A DNA stretch of 5,001 nt from an uncultured bacterium (GTDB lineage Bacteria; Cyanobacteriota; Vampirovibrionia; Gastranaerophilales; Gastranaerophilaceae): assembly GCA_937894665.1 (NCBI GenBank), contig CALAWF010000010.1, forward strand, positions 1-5,001. Reading direction: 5' to 3'. Positions within the stretch are counted from its first letter, which is position 1. Every line of letters starts with the position of its first letter. The notes beneath the pieces are model-generated. The model was not told the DNA's origin and ran no database searches. It saw nothing but the letters and a program-made list of their open reading frames with translations. Made by a program: the position numbers and the translations under genes. Of this stretch, positions 1 to 4,667 are shown piece after piece.

Positions 1-194
1 CGTTTCTCTTTGCACCTGTTCCGGCGAATCAATATGGTGGCTTTCTGGTTGCAGAACGGGACGGGCAAATCTTGTTCCAGTTGCCATTGACTACACAAAC
101 TGCCGTTCTGGAGCAGCCTGCAACCACAGAGGAACAGCCTCAGGAATCCATTTGGCAGCGGTTGCAACACTGGATGCAAGTGCGATTCTCATAA
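1..194 (+). CDS. D-alanyl-D-alanine carboxypeptidase (DacF/PBP5-like), C-terminal end only
   Basis: This is the 3' end of a gene that enters from the left; the frame begins at base 3 and stops at TAA 192-194, leaving 63 residues. The readable tail has APVPANQYGGFLVAERDG followed by a QLPL segment. That resembles the PBP5 C-terminal beta domain (pattern APV..Gq..G.l.v..DG....vPL), which follows the peptidase domain in penicillin-binding carboxypeptidases. After a Gln/Glu/Pro/Thr-rich linker comes IWQRLQHWMQVRFS, an amphipathic aromatic end like the C-terminal membrane anchors of DacF/DacA. These enzymes trim the terminal D-Ala from peptidoglycan stem peptides outside the membrane. A carboxypeptidase close to an rluB-type gene is a familiar order in spore-forming Firmicutes, which supports the call. 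The catalytic SxxK, SxN and KTG motifs lie outside the window, so the assignment rests on the tail and context. Part of this end is repeated downstream of its own stop codon. Confidence 0.6.
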   Translation, partial: FLFAPVPANQYGGFLVAERDGQILFQLPLTTQTAVLEQPATTEEQPQESIWQRLQHWMQVRFS

Positions 195-221
195 TCTTAT
201 AACATCCAGAGGGCACACAAA

Positions 222-357
222 GCCGTTCTCTTGCACCTGTTCCAGTTCCAGTTGCCGTTCCGGAACAGACTACACCCTCATAGAAACCGTCCCAAAAATC
301 CCTTTGGCAGCGTTGCAACGCTGAATGCAAGTGCGGTTCTCGTAATCTTATAACATC
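222..357 (+). repeat. Decayed tandem copy of the preceding gene's 3' end
   Basis: Bases 253-357 align with 101-206 of the upstream gene at a constant offset of 151-152, with about 87 of 106 positions identical by eye. The last stretch is strongest: TAATCTTATAACATC is identical at 192-206 and 343-357. A further block, CTCTTTGCACCTGTTCC near 6-22, recurs with one base missing at about 228-243. The copy therefore looks like a duplicate of the gene end with an internal deletion between short TGTTCC repeats. A one-base deletion near 311 and stops remove any reading frame, so it is not a gene. It fills most of the gap before the pseudouridine synthase, and the duplicated TCTTATAAC box lies just upstream of that gene. 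I could not pair it with a convincing -35 box. Confidence 0.75.
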
Positions 358-386
358 ACATCTCATCCAATAGGAGGATTTTCAAC

Positions 387-1118
387 ATGGAAAAAGTACG
401 CATTCAAAAATTATTATCCGATGCCGGCTACTGCTCCCGCCGCAAGGCGGAAGCCTTGATTGCTGCCGGAAAAGTCAAGCTGAACGGACATCCCGTCAAG
501 CTCGGCGACCAGGCGACCCGTGCCGACCTCATTACCGTCAACGGAGAAGCCGTTCGCATCCCTCGCAGAAAAGTAAAGCGTTATATCATGCTGTACAAGC
601 CCAGAGGCTATGTCACCACCACTTCCGATGAACTCGACCGCCGCTGTGTCATGGACTTGCTGGATGGCGTAGAAGAACGGGTTTACCCCGTCGGCAGACT
701 GGACAAGGATTCCGAAGGGCTGCTGCTGCTGACGAATGACGGCGAATTTGCCAACAACATCATGCCCCCCAGCCGCCATATTTCCAAGACCTATCGGGTT
801 ACCGTTCGGCCGGATATTTCCGAAGAACAATTGATTGCCCTTTCCAGCGGCGTGGAACTGGATGGAAAAATGACCCTGCCGGCAAATGTCGTTGTGAAGA
901 CCAAAGAACCAAACCGTGTGGTGCTGCTGATGACCATTCAGGAGGGCAGAAACCGCCAGATTCGCCGGATGTGCGAAGCTTTGGGGCTGGAAGTTGCCCG
1001 CCTGCGGAGAACCAGCATCGGACCTCTGAAACTGGGTATGCTGAAACCGGGTACTTATCGGGACTTGACCGCAGAAGAACTGCGTGCCATCCGCAACGCC
1101 ATCGGCGGCGACCTCTAA
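387..1118 (+). CDS. rluB: RluB/RsuA-family rRNA pseudouridine synthase
   Basis: A complete 243-residue protein of normal family length, which isomerises a specific uridine of ribosomal RNA to pseudouridine in the cytoplasm. An S4 RNA-binding domain occupies about residues 1-50 (RIQKLLSDAGYCSRRKAE, then LNG). The catalytic domain follows: YKPRGYVTT at 70-78, then GRLDKDSEGLLLLTNDG at 103-119, where Asp106 is the expected catalytic aspartate. The family signature EGRNRQIRRM is at 186-195. The ATG at 387 is preceded by AGGAGG at 372-377 with 9 bases of spacing, which fixes the start. The metA gene follows after 55 bp with no terminator visible, so co-transcription is possible. The exact target (RluB for 23S, RsuA for 16S, RluE/F) cannot be proved from sequence; RluB is the usual Firmicutes assignment beside a dac gene. 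Confidence 0.93.
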   Translation: MEKVRIQKLLSDAGYCSRRKAEALIAAGKVKLNGHPVKLGDQATRADLITVNGEAVRIPRRKVKRYIMLYKPRGYVTTTSDELDRRCVMDLLDGVEERVYPVGRLDKDSEGLLLLTNDGEFANNIMPPSRHISKTYRVTVRPDISEEQLIALSSGVELDGKMTLPANVVVKTKEPNRVVLLMTIQEGRNRQIRRMCEALGLEVARLRRTSIGPLKLGMLKPGTYRDLTAEELRAIRNAIGGDL

Positions 1119-1173
1119 TCGCCGTGCGAGAACCAGACGCACCCGAAATGAACCAGAAAGGAGTTCGCATTTT

Positions 1174-2121
1174 ATGCCAATTTGTATTCCAAAAGAATTG
1201 CCAGCATTTCAGACGCTGGCAAATGAAAATATCTTTGTCATGGATAATGACCGTGCCTCTCATCAGGACATCCGCCCGTTGCGGGTGCTCCTGCTGAATC
1301 TGATGCCGAAAAAAATTGAAACGGAATGTCAGTTTCTGCGGCTGCTCAGCAATACGCCGATTCAAGTCAATGTGGAATTTTTACAGGTTTCCAGCCACAT
1401 CAGCAAGAACACCAACAAAATGCATCTGGAAGCCTTTTACCATACGTTTGCAGAAATCCAGAACGAATATTATGACGGCTGTATTATCACAGGTGCCCCG
1501 GTTGAGCACCTTTCTTTTGCCGATGTCGATTACTGGGAAGAGCTGCAACAAATCATGGAATGGACAAAGACCCATGTCTTTTCCACCATGCATATCTGCT
1601 GGGGGGCTCTGGCAGGGCTGAACTACCACTTCGGGATTCCCAAGTATGACCTGCCGGTTAAAATGTTCGGGGTCTTCCCACACGAGGTGCTGCAAAAAAA
1701 TGTGCAGCTGCTGCGAGGATTTGACGACCGCTTTTATGCTCCGCATTCCCGCCACTCAGAAGTTCGGCGTGCGGATATTGAGCAAGTGCCAAATCTGACA
1801 ATCTTGACGGAATCGCCACAAGCTGGCGTGCACATTGTCGCCAACACCAACGGCAGACAATATTTTATCACGGGTCATCTGGAGTATGACCGCATGACAC
1901 TGGCAGGGGAATATTTCCGAGACAAAAGCAGAGGGCTGCCGATTGCCGTCCCCGCCCACTATTTCCCCGACGACGACCCCCTCCAACCGCCCCTCTATAC
2001 CTGGGGCTGCTGTGCAAACCTGCTTTTTGCAAACTGGATTAATCACTGTGTGTATCAGCTGACGCCATATGAACTGACACGGCTGGAGCTGTATAACTGG
2101 GATTGGGAGGCCGGGCTGTAA
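1174..2121 (+). CDS. metA: Homoserine O-acetyltransferase/O-succinyltransferase, MetA family
   Basis: A complete 315-residue MetA enzyme that acylates the hydroxyl of L-homoserine, the first committed step of methionine synthesis in the cytoplasm. The catalytic Cys142 sits in HICWGALAG (140-148), and the His-x-Glu pair is H235 and E237 in ITGHLEYD. Residue 111, in GAPVEHL, is Glu. In characterised MetA proteins Glu here goes with acetyl-CoA and Gly, as in E. coli, with succinyl-CoA, so the acetyl donor is inferred. The start at 1174 gives canonical residue numbering and has AAAGGAG at 1157-1163; the frame is open 30 codons further up, but that extension is Arg/Thr-rich and overlaps the end of the upstream gene. 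Bases 2007-2039 (about residues C279 to I289) recur at 30 of 33 positions between two CRISPR-like units downstream. Confidence 0.96.
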   Translation: MPICIPKELPAFQTLANENIFVMDNDRASHQDIRPLRVLLLNLMPKKIETECQFLRLLSNTPIQVNVEFLQVSSHISKNTNKMHLEAFYHTFAEIQNEYYDGCIITGAPVEHLSFADVDYWEELQQIMEWTKTHVFSTMHICWGALAGLNYHFGIPKYDLPVKMFGVFPHEVLQKNVQLLRGFDDRFYAPHSRHSEVRRADIEQVPNLTILTESPQAGVHIVANTNGRQYFITGHLEYDRMTLAGEYFRDKSRGLPIAVPAHYFPDDDPLQPPLYTWGCCANLLFANWINHCVYQLTPYELTRLELYNWDWEAGL

Positions 2122-2128
2122 AAACGGC

Positions 2129-2164
2129 GAGAAATTTTTCTCCCGCAGAGAAAGGTTTGTTTTT
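2129..2164 (+). terminator. Possible weak intrinsic terminator after metA
   Basis: Eight bases past the metA stop, TTTCTC (2137-2142) and GAGAAA (2148-2153) can form a six-pair hairpin with loop CCGCA, followed by GG and the T-rich run TTTGTTTTT (2156-2164). The alternative pair GAGAAA 2129-2134 with TTTCTC 2137-2142 has too short a loop to compete. The stem is AT-rich and short, so termination would be weak. A related but poorer copy occurs at about 2283-2306 as part of a longer direct repeat. Confidence 0.4.
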
Positions 2165-2337
2165 GACCTACATCGACCTACATTCGACCTACATCAAAAA
2201 GAGGCCAAAAAGCCCGAAAAACTGGGAAAATGTAGGTCGATGTACCTCATATTCATACTTTACGCACGCGAGGAAAAAAGTAAAAATTTTCTCTCACATA
2301 GAAAGGTATGTAAATGACCTACATCGACCTACATTCT
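2130..2337. repeat. GACCTACAT repeat region, direct and inverted copies
   Basis: A non-coding stretch built from repeats. About 60 bp at 2130-2186 recurs imperfectly at 2281-2337, each ending in two head-to-tail GACCTACAT(C/T) units. The first copy carries a third unit at 2186-2194. Between them an inverted copy at 2229-2244 is a perfect 16-base reverse complement of 2169-2184 and also of 2320-2335. The inverted block can therefore pair with either flanking copy but not both, giving two mutually exclusive stems. An open frame crosses the region on the + strand, but its peptide is only a reading of the repeats. The function is unknown; termination, an intergenic repeat family, or a protein-binding array would all fit. 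Confidence 0.8.
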
Positions 2338-2341
2338 TTCG

Positions 2342-2437
2342 GGTTCAATCCACGCCCCTGCGTAAGGGGCGACTTGCTGTGCAAACCTGCTCTTTGCAAA
2401 CTGGTTGTTTCAATCCACACCCCCATAAGGGGGCGAC
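2342..2437 (-). CRISPR. CRISPR-like minimal array: two I-C-type repeat units around one 33-bp spacer
   Basis: Unit 1 (2342-2373) and unit 2 (2407-2437) both run from a (G)TTCAATCCAC-type start to a GGGGCGAC end. Each has a self-complementary centre: GCCCCT/AGGGGC in unit 1 and CCCCC/GGGGG in unit 2. In reverse complement they start GTCGC and end GTGGATTGAA, the form of type I-C CRISPR repeats, so the natural crRNA direction would be the minus strand. Repeat lengths of 31-32 and a spacer of 33 fit I-C dimensions. The two units are not identical, which argues against an active young array, and no cas gene is present in the window. The spacer (2374-2406) matches metA 2007-2039 with three mismatches. 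It may equally be a remnant trapped between members of a dispersed repeat family. Confidence 0.5.
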
Positions 2438-2446
2438 AAGCGGTGC

Positions 2447-2656
2447 TTATTTGGTCAGCAGTCGGACAGCAGCCGTAAACCCCACCGCAAAGGCGTGCTT
2501 CTGCCAGTCCTCACACAGCTGCAACAGGGCTTCCAGAGCTTCTCCGCTGACGGCTGGTGCGAGCGTGTCCAACTGTTTGTGCAGGGCTTCCGGCTCAAAC
2601 AACGCCGGCTCTCGCCTGCATAGTCCCTCATACAGGGATTCTAATTCTGGTTTCAT
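2447..2656 (-). CDS. Small DUF6809-like hypothetical protein
   Basis: A 69-residue acidic, helical, soluble protein starting MKPELESLYEGLCRRE and ending AFAVGFTAAVRLLTK. The pattern of an N-terminal (E)xLYEG and a C-terminal F..GF....RLL resembles DUF6809-type small proteins of clostridia, which have no known function; the resemblance is from memory and moderate. The ATG at 2656 was chosen because AAGGGGGG lies four bases upstream on the minus strand, while an earlier in-frame ATG (2695) lacks such a site. The gene lies 108 bp downstream of the ribbon-helix-helix gene on the same strand and may be in its transcript. Its stop is nine bases from CRISPR-like unit 2. There is no sign of a signal peptide or membrane segment. 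Confidence 0.6.
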   Translation of the reverse strand: MKPELESLYEGLCRREPALFEPEALHKQLDTLAPAVSGEALEALLQLCEDWQKHAFAVGFTAAVRLLTK

Positions 2657-2727
2657 CGTTCCCCCCTTGACTTTTCCCGCATCGTCTGCTATCATAGATT
2701 TAGCAGCGTTTCGGCGTTGTGTTGGGT

Positions 2728-2761
2728 TGTAAGTGTGGCGTTTGGTCGGCGGACACTTACA
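2728..2761. other. Nine-pair hairpin downstream of the ribbon-helix-helix gene
   Basis: TGTAAGTGT (2728-2736) is the exact reverse complement of ACACTTACA (2753-2761), with a 16-base loop. Read on the minus strand it starts three bases after the stop codon of the ribbon-helix-helix gene but has no T-run after it. Read on the + strand it is followed within seven bases by nine Ts (2768-2776), which are the Lys codons of that gene. It could be a terminator for + strand transcription or a 3' stabilising or attenuating stem for the minus-strand transcript. Confidence 0.45.
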
Positions 2762-2764
2762 GCC

Positions 2765-2938
2765 TTATTTTTTTTTGCCCAAAATGAGTGCAATCCCTTG
2801 TCTAACCGCCTCTGCTTTTGTAAGTTTGTTGTCCTTACAATATTGCAAAAGTGCCCGGTGCGTGTCTGCATCAACCCGGATTTTTATGCTGATGGACTTA
2901 GGATTGTCTATTTTTGGTCTGCCAGTGCGTGGACTCAC
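2765..2938 (-). CDS. Ribbon-helix-helix (CopG/Arc-type) DNA-binding protein
   Basis: A 57-residue protein reading MSPRTGRPKIDNPKSISIKI, then RVDADTHRALLQYCKDNKLT, then KAEAVRQGIALILGKKK. The GRPK(x)DNPK lead is a frequent N-terminus of small clostridial ribbon-helix-helix regulators. ISIKIRVD (17-24) fits the DNA-contacting beta strand, 25-37 the first helix and about 41-53 the second (KAEAVRQGIALIL). The start is GTG at 2938, supported by GAGGTGA (minus strand, bases 2943-2949) five bases upstream, so ATG-only gene finding misses it. A consensus-like promoter and an inverted repeat containing GTGCAC lie directly upstream, which suggests autoregulation; such proteins bind as dimers of dimers. 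It faces the yjbQ gene divergently. An antitoxin role is possible, but no recognisable toxin lies beside it. Confidence 0.82.
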   Translation of the reverse strand: MSPRTGRPKIDNPKSISIKIRVDADTHRALLQYCKDNKLTKAEAVRQGIALILGKKK

Positions 2939-2950
2939 AAAATCACCTCA

Positions 2951-2997
2951 CTTTTTGTGCACCACTAATTATAGTATACATTATGTGCACCAAAAAG
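2951..2997. promoter_or_regulatory. Inverted-repeat operator flanking the -10 box
   Basis: CTTTTTGTGCAC (2951-2962) and GTGCACCAAAAAG (2985-2997) form an almost perfect inverted repeat (one extra base in the right arm) on either side of the minus-strand -10 box. Each arm contains the palindrome GTGCAC, and TGTGCACCA also appears twice as a direct repeat (2956-2964, 2984-2992), 28 bp apart. The position over the promoter of a DNA-binding protein gene suggests an autoregulatory site; binding is inferred. Confidence 0.6.
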
Positions 2998-3001
2998 TCA
3001 A
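2973..3001 (-). promoter_or_regulatory. Sigma-A type promoter for the ribbon-helix-helix gene
   Basis: On the minus strand TTGACT (2996-3001) is followed after exactly 17 bases by TATACT (2973-2978), both one base from consensus. Transcription would begin about 30 bases upstream of the GTG start. The right operator arm occupies the spacer between the two boxes. Confidence 0.75.
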
Positions 3002-3069
3002 CCGTCATCTTCCACAATCTTTCCCGTTTGTTTTTGTTGGTTTTGCCCGCTCTGCAAAGCAAAAAAGTG

Positions 3070-3078
3070 TGCTATAAT
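3070..3078 (+). promoter_or_regulatory. Extended -10 promoter for yjbQ
   Basis: TGCTATAAT at 3070-3078 is an extended -10 element with a perfect TATAAT. No good -35 lies at 16-18 bases; TTGCCC at 3043-3048 is too far (24 bases). The yjbQ start is 31 bases downstream, behind AAGGAGGG. Confidence 0.6.
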
Positions 3079-3109
3079 ATAGATAACCATACCGATAAGG
3101 AGGGCTATC

Positions 3110-3526
3110 ATGCTTTACACGTACCATCTCACCACGCCTGTCACGGGCTTTGTTTCGATAACGGCTCAAGTCAAAGGGGCGGTGGCAGAAAGCGGTGTCC
3201 AGAGCGGCATTTGTGTGGTGTACTGTCCGCACACGACCGCAGGCATTACGATAAATGAAAACGCTGACCCAGACGTGCAGCGAGATTTGTTGCTTGCCTA
3301 TGCGGAGGCATTCCCTGACCGCAAGGCATTTGCCGCGGGCAACTCCGCCGCTCACGCAAAGGCTTCTGCCATGGGCAGCAGTGCCACAATTATCATCGAG
3401 CAGGGAAAGCTTCTGCTGGGCACTTGGCAGGGTATTTATTTCTGTGAGTTTGACGGCGTCCGCACCCGGACGTTTTACGTCAAGATTCTCGCAGATGCAG
3501 CAGATTTTCATCCACGCCCCATGTAA
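3110..3526 (+). CDS. yjbQ: YjbQ/UPF0047 family protein (secondary thiamine-phosphate synthase)
   Basis: A complete 138-residue protein of normal family length. Conserved landmarks are PHTTAGITINENADP (40-54), the AAHAKASAMG segment (80-89) with His82, and LGTWQGIYFCEFDGVRTR (103-120). The family folds as a trimeric beta protein; members were linked to a weak thiamine-phosphate synthase activity, and the true physiological role is unsettled. The ATG is preceded by AAGGAGGG (3097-3104) with five bases of spacing and by its own extended -10 promoter. The last six residues, FHPRPM, and the stop codon are encoded by a CRISPR-like repeat unit (3505-3534), so the family-conserved part ends near VKIL at 124-127 and the tail is repeat-derived. 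Confidence 0.93.
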   Translation: MLYTYHLTTPVTGFVSITAQVKGAVAESGVQSGICVVYCPHTTAGITINENADPDVQRDLLLAYAEAFPDRKAFAAGNSAAHAKASAMGSSATIIIEQGKLLLGTWQGIYFCEFDGVRTRTFYVKILADAADFHPRPM

Positions 3527-3534
3527 AGGGCGAC
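3505..3534 (+). repeat. CRISPR-repeat-like unit 3, overlapping the yjbQ stop
   Basis: The unit begins TTTTCATCCACGCCCC (one A short of the common TTTCAATCCACGC) and ends AAAGGGCGAC, with GCCC/GGGC as the central stem. The yjbQ stop TAA (3524-3526) lies in its loop. It stands alone, without a second unit at spacer distance, and has the same orientation as all other units here. Confidence 0.75.
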
Positions 3535-3573
3535 TTTGGCATCATCGACCGTCACCAAAAAGTATCAAAACTG

Positions 3574-3616
3574 CTGTCAAACAGTGTATATATATATACT
3601 GTTTGATTGTTGACAG
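3574..3616. repeat. AT-rich palindrome with TA tract
   Basis: AAACAGT (3579-3585) pairs with ACTGTTT (3598-3604) around a TATATATATATA core, and CTGTCAA (3574-3580) is also complementary to TTGACAG (3610-3616). It lies in the yjbQ-sir2 gap. No T-run follows, so it is not a typical terminator. A similar ACAGT-plus-TA-tract element occurs in the next junction at about 4603-4618. Confidence 0.65.
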
Positions 3617-3681
3617 GTCAATGACAAAGTGACAAGAGTGCGAATGCACGGCACTCTTGTAGCACTTTGCATTTCATTGAC
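3617..3681. repeat. Long 65-base imperfect hairpin upstream of sir2
   Basis: GTCAATGA (3617-3624) pairs with TCATTGAC (3674-3681), CAAAGTG (3625-3631) with CACTTTG (3663-3669), and ACAAGAGTGC (3632-3641) with GCACTCTTGT (3651-3660). That makes 25 base pairs closed by a nine-base loop, with two small bulges on the 3' side only. A run of seven Ts begins 11 bases after the stem, too far for a standard terminator but close enough to consider one. No promoter or reading frame explains it. It may be a structured RNA, a processing site, or the core of a small mobile repeat. Confidence 0.75.
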
Positions 3682-3695
3682 AAACGCATTTATTT

Positions 3696-3722
3696 TTTTC
3701 AATCCACGCCTCGTAGGGCGAC
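3696..3722 (+). repeat. CRISPR-repeat-like unit 4, upstream of sir2
   Basis: The unit has the intact TTTCAATCCACGC start (3697-3709) and GGGCGAC end (3716-3722) but a shortened centre, giving 27 bp in place of about 32. The remaining stem is only CCT/AGG around CGT. It ends 12 bases before the AGGAGG of sir2, so a transcript reading through would carry it in its 5' leader. Confidence 0.75.
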
Positions 3723-3749
3723 AAATAAAAGAACAGGAGGTTTTTCACA

Positions 3750-4478
3750 ATGACATCAGACCTTGCAACCTTACAAACCATCATCACCCATGCCCACCGC
3801 CTTGTATTCTTTGGCGGTGCAGGCGTGTCCACCGAGAGCGGCATTCCCGACTTTCGCAGCCAGGACGGATTGTATCACCAAAAGTATGACGTGCCGCCGG
3901 AGACCATTCTTAGCCACTCGTATTTTGTCCGGCACACCGAGGCATTTTATCGCTTTTATCGGGACAAGATGATTTGCCTATCCGCAAAGCCCAACGCTGC
4001 CCACAAAAAGCTTGCTGAAATGGAGCAGAAAGGCATCCTATCCGCCGTTGTCACGCAAAACATTGACGGGCTGCATCAAATGGCTGGCAGCAAGACCGTC
4101 TATGAATTGCACGGCAGTGTTCACCGGAATTACTGCGAACGCTGTCACGCCTGCTACGATGCGGAATGGATTTTGCAGACGGAGGGCGTTCCCCACTGTC
4201 CACACTGCGGCGGATTGGTCAAGCCGGACGTGGTTCTATACGAAGAATCCTTGCCGGAACAGACAGTGGAGCAGGCAGTCCGTGCCATCGCTGCGGCAGA
4301 CGTGCTTCTCATTGGCGGTACGTCCCTGACCGTCTATCCTGCGTGCAACCTGCTCCGGTATTTCAACGGGGAGCGTCTGGTTGTGTTAAATCGGGACGCT
4401 ACACAAATTGATGAGCAGGCAGACCTTTGCATTCGGGAGAAAATCGGAGCCGTGCTCTCCCAGATTGTGCTTCCGTAA
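3750..4478 (+). CDS. Sir2-family NAD-dependent protein deacylase (sirtuin)
   Basis: A complete 242-residue single-domain bacterial sirtuin, which removes acyl groups from lysines using NAD+ and releases nicotinamide and O-acyl-ADP-ribose in the cytoplasm. Motifs in order are GAGVSTESGIPDFRS (23-37, NAD binding), QNIDGLH (103-109), the catalytic His121 in ELHGS, zinc ligands Cys129/Cys132 and Cys150/Cys153, KPDVVLYEE (158-166), and GGTSLTVYPA (189-198). All key residues are present, so it should be active. Bacterial CobB/Sir2Tm-like proteins deacetylate metabolic enzymes, acetyl-CoA synthetase being the classic target. The ATG at 3750 has AGGAGG at 3735-3740. It is flanked by CRISPR-like units on both sides: unit 4 before its ribosome binding site and unit 5 directly after its stop. 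Confidence 0.96.
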   Translation: MTSDLATLQTIITHAHRLVFFGGAGVSTESGIPDFRSQDGLYHQKYDVPPETILSHSYFVRHTEAFYRFYRDKMICLSAKPNAAHKKLAEMEQKGILSAVVTQNIDGLHQMAGSKTVYELHGSVHRNYCERCHACYDAEWILQTEGVPHCPHCGGLVKPDVVLYEESLPEQTVEQAVRAIAAADVLLIGGTSLTVYPACNLLRYFNGERLVVLNRDATQIDEQADLCIREKIGAVLSQIVLP

Positions 4479-4510
4479 TTTTTATCCACGCTCTGCCGTG
4501 ACACGGTGAC
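4479..4510 (+). repeat. CRISPR-repeat-like unit 5, abutting the sir2 stop
   Basis: The unit starts one base after the sir2 stop with TTTTTATCCACGC (4479-4491) and ends GGTGAC. Its centre differs from the other units, yet CCGTG (4496-4500) and CACGG (4502-4506) are perfectly complementary. It is the most diverged member and could be missed by a sequence search, but position, flanks and stem agree. Confidence 0.55.
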
Positions 4511-4607
4511 AAACGATAGCAAGGGATAACAAACGATAACAATGTTATCAGTGTTATAACAAGCGATAACAAAAATAACTGTAACTGGTACTGTTACAGT
4601 AACAGTA
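4511..4607. repeat. Ten-base-phased GATAAC repeats and overlapping palindromes
   Basis: GATA(A/G)C begins at 4515, 4525, 4535 and 4565, all on a ten-base period. The inverted form GTTATC lies at 4544-4549, making the palindrome GATAAC-AAT-GTTATC (4535-4549), and GTTATAAC (4553-4560) is itself palindromic. Then ACTGTAAC (4578-4585) pairs with GTTACAGT (4593-4600), or alternatively TACTGTTA (4589-4596) with TAACAGTA (4600-4607). Helical phasing suggests a protein-binding array on one DNA face. No gene fits here. The binding protein is unknown. Confidence 0.7.
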
Positions 4608-4621
4608 ATATATATATAAGC

Positions 4622-4659
4622 CCTCGAACAACACCGCCCAAAGGTCGGTGTACTCGAGG
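4622..4659. repeat. Strong 38-base hairpin upstream of the DUF5131 gene
   Basis: CCTCGA (4622-4627) pairs with TCGAGG (4654-4659), and ACACCG (4631-4636) with CGGTGT (4646-4651), leaving a small internal loop and the nine-base apical loop CCCAAAGGT. No T-run follows. It lies directly after a TA tract (4608-4618) and nine bases before CRISPR-like unit 6, the same order as in the yjbQ-sir2 junction. Confidence 0.65.
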
Positions 4660-4667
4660 TGCTTTCG

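Noticed and set aside
195..386. Promoter for the pseudouridine synthase gene at TATAAC 349-354
   Set aside because: No -35 box lies at a suitable distance, and the same box recurs upstream as part of the duplication.
414..1142. Long minus-strand open frame across the pseudouridine synthase gene
   Set aside because: It is antisense to a gene with clear family motifs and has no ribosome binding site or recognisable domain.
1084..1173. N-terminal extension of metA by 30 residues
   Set aside because: The extension is Arg/Thr-rich and overlaps the upstream gene, while the start at 1174 has a ribosome binding site and gives canonical MetA residue numbers.
2103..2732. A 209-residue + strand frame through the repeat region
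   Set aside because: It reads the GACCTACAT and CRISPR-like repeats and the complement of the DUF6809-like gene; no start site or protein family supports it.
2692..2874. A 60-residue minus-strand frame overlapping the ribbon-helix-helix gene
   Set aside because: It occupies another frame of a gene with clear ribbon-helix-helix features, its own promoter and a good ribosome binding site.
2447..2938. Classical toxin-antitoxin pair
   Set aside because: The ribbon-helix-helix protein could be an antitoxin, but the partner shows no toxin fold signature and is separated by 108 bp containing a hairpin.
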